Below are positions 13,058 through 14,529 of a stretch of DNA of 14,529 bases, in pieces. This DNA comes from Pseudomonadota bacterium (lineage in GTDB: Bacteria > Pseudomonadota > Alphaproteobacteria > Rhizobiales > Segnochrobactraceae), in assembly GCA_023442215.1 (NCBI GenBank), contig JAEZMP010000299.1, positions 1 through 14,529 of the forward strand. Direction: 5' to 3'. A program made the position numbers and the translations under genes. Within the stretch, counting starts at the first letter, position 1. Each line of letters starts with the position of its first letter. Below the pieces are notes generated by a model. It was not told where the DNA came from and did no database searches. It saw only the letters and a program-made list of their open reading frames with translations.

Positions 13058-14529
13058 TCAGGCGGCGGCGGCGTCCGCTGTGGAAAACCGGATCTCGACC
13101 AGGGTGCCGCGCCGGGGTTCGGACTGGAGCGCGAAGCCCGCGCCGTTCGCCTCCGCCAGCGCCTTCGTCAGCGGCAGGCCGAGGCCGGTGCCGCCGCGGC
13201 GTGCACCGCCGAGGCGGCGGAACGGCTCCATCGCCACCGCCACCTCGTCCGGCGACATGCCGATGCCGGTGTCGCGGCAGCGGAACACCACCGCGCCGGT
13301 CTCGTCGCAGCTCGTCGACAGGATCACCTGCCCGCCCTCGACATTGAACTTCACCGCGTTGGACAGGATGTTGAGCACGATCTGCTTGATGGACCGGCGG
13401 TCGGCGAGGATCGTCGGCAGCGTTCCGGCGAGGCTGGTGCGGATGATGACGCGCTCGCTGCCCGCTTCAGGCTGCATCAGCCCGACGCATTCGCGCACCA
13501 CGGCGTTCAGCGCCACCGGCTCCAGATCGAGTTCCGCGCGGCCGGCCTCGATCTTGGCGAGATCCAGGAGGTCGTTGACGAGGCTCAGGATATGGCCGCC
13601 GGACGAGCGGATGTCGCGCAGATAGTCGCGGTAGCGCGGTGTCCCGATCGGACCGAGCCGTTCCTCCAGCATCACCTCGGCGAAACCGATGATGGCGTTG
13701 AGGGGGGTGCGGATCTCGTGGGTGATGCGGGCGAGGAAATCGGATTTCTGCGCGCTCGCCTGCTCCGCCACGCGGGTGGCGGCCGCAAGCGCCGCCTCCG
13801 TGCGCTTCCAGACGCCGACATCGCGCAAGGTGAGGCAGACGCGGGCGCCGAGCCCCTCGCCGAAGCGGCCGAAGCCGATCATCAGGGGCACGTCCTCGCC
13901 GTCGCCCGAACGGCCGACCGCTTCGAGATCGTGGATGGCGTTCGACGGCACCACGGCGTCGATCATGGTGGCGATGGCGGCTTCGAGCGTGCCGCGGCCG
14001 AGGGCGGAGACGAGGCGTCCGACCGCCTCGCCGCGCAGCGCCGCGCGGGTGCGGCCGAACAGCCGCTCGGCGGCCCGGTTGACGGTGACGACCGCGCAGC
14101 GCCGGTCGACCACGACGACGGCATCCGGCAGGGCGTCGAGCACGGCATCGGCCTCGCCCGCGGGCTCCGGTGCGGGCTGGGCCATGGGGTGGGCCATGGG
14201 GGCGCCGGCCACGCCGCGTGCGGCCGGCCTCACCGCCTCGAACATCGAGCCGGTCACCGGCGGAACCGGCGCGGCGGACGCCGCATCCGGGGACGATCGG
14301 CCGGAGGCCGCGGCTTCGGCATGTTCCGGCGGGAAAGATGCGGCGGGCGGCGATTCGGCCGCGGGCGATGCGGCTTCGCCGGAGGGTTCCGTGGCCGTCT
14401 CCACCGGCAAAGCCTCGGTCGCGGCGGCTTCGGCCATGGCCGTTTCCGCGCCGGGCGCCGCGCCCGGCGGCAGAACATCGGCGGCGGCCGTCTCGGCCGC
14501 GGGCGCCTCGCCCTCCCCGGCCGGTCCCG
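13058..14529 (-). CDS. PAS sensor histidine kinase, PdhS/PleC/DivJ-like (partial, 5' end outside)
   Basis: About 490 residues of the C-terminal part are visible. The frame has no stop up to the right edge, so the ATG at 14435-14437 is internal and the gene continues outside. The left (N-terminal) visible part is an Ala/Pro/Glu-rich linker. A PAS domain follows (DALPDAVVVVDRRCAVVTVN, about 14133-13840). The DHp helix has ITHEIRTPLNAIIGFAEVM with phosphoacceptor His at 13720-13718. The ATPase domain carries N-box NILSNAVKFN, DTGIGM and GTGLGLPL. The DHp and neighbouring text (RYRDYLRDI, LVNDLLDLAKIEAG, ECVGLMQPEA) match the PdhS-type kinases that control DivK in the alphaproteobacterial cell cycle. 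No receiver domain follows, so it signals in trans. Confidence 0.88.
   Translation of the reverse strand, partial: GPAGEGEAPAAETAAADVLPPGAAPGAETAMAEAAATEALPVETATEPSGEAASPAAESPPAASFPPEHAEAAASGRSSPDAASAAPVPPVTGSMFEAVRPAARGVAGAPMAHPMAQPAPEPAGEADAVLDALPDAVVVVDRRCAVVTVNRAAERLFGRTRAALRGEAVGRLVSALGRGTLEAAIATMIDAVVPSNAIHDLEAVGRSGDGEDVPLMIGFGRFGEGLGARVCLTLRDVGVWKRTEAALAAATRVAEQASAQKSDFLARITHEIRTPLNAIIGFAEVMLEERLGPIGTPRYRDYLRDIRSSGGHILSLVNDLLDLAKIEAGRAELDLEPVALNAVVRECVGLMQPEAGSERVIIRTSLAGTLPTILADRRSIKQIVLNILSNAVKFNVEGGQVILSTSCDETGAVVFRCRDTGIGMSPDEVAVAMEPFRRLGGARRGGTGLGLPLTKALAEANGAGFALQSEPRRGTLVEIRFSTADAAAA

Noticed and set aside
1..14529. CRISPR arrays, insertion sequences, integrases
   Set aside because: No spaced direct repeats, transposase or integrase motifs were seen on either strand, including around the AT-rich island.

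Overview
The window is high-GC DNA with strong GC3 coding bias: 46 of 60 bases are G or C in a sample inside the ABC transporter gene (7021-7080). The gene content points to an alphaproteobacterium of the order Hyphomicrobiales (Rhizobiales). The pointers are an Omp25/Omp31-type porin-like barrel, a DUF1192 protein beside a PIG3-type quinone oxidoreductase, a cysteine-free L31, a MsbA-like exporter, a PdhS/PleC/DivJ-like kinase, and a tRNA-His with discriminator A73. I cannot name the genus.

Left part (1-3301). The 3' end of a probable methylthioadenosine phosphorylase is followed by apt and a glutathione S-transferase gene 5 bases after it. MtnP and Apt would form an adenine-salvage route from methylthioadenosine to AMP. 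A small minus-strand ORF resembling DUF1127 lies between mtnP and apt. Next comes the anomaly of the window: about 600 bases of very AT-rich DNA (about 1610-2215) with one minus-strand gene for an unrecognised 159-residue membrane protein. It lies 30 bases downstream of the outer-membrane beta-barrel gene. The barrel gene's leader holds two competing hairpins and an 18-base tandem duplication next to the ribosome binding site.

Middle part (3302-8412). A PIG3-type quinone oxidoreductase gene (minus) diverges from a DUF1192 gene (plus). A terminator hairpin, possibly ending a small RNA, and an unrecognised 151-residue CDS follow. rpmE (L31, minus) has a clear terminator and a good sigma-70-type promoter about 165 bases upstream. 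It diverges from a complete MsbA-like ABC exporter with fused membrane and ATPase domains.

Right part (8413-14529). Two minus-strand genes encode a TolQ/ExbB/MotA-like channel and an OmpA/MotB-like peptidoglycan-binding partner with a coiled coil, which together look like a proton-driven stator pair. A CorA-family transporter gene diverges from them across a region with a 16-base perfect palindrome-like site. Then, all on the minus strand, come an inositol-monophosphatase (SuhB family), tRNA-His(GUG), and the C-terminal part of a PAS sensor histidine kinase that runs off the right edge.

Most of the window is conserved housekeeping sequence. The items most worth a second look are the AT-rich membrane-protein island, the stator-like pair, the candidate small RNA before the terminator at 4923-4948, and several symmetrical intergenic elements.
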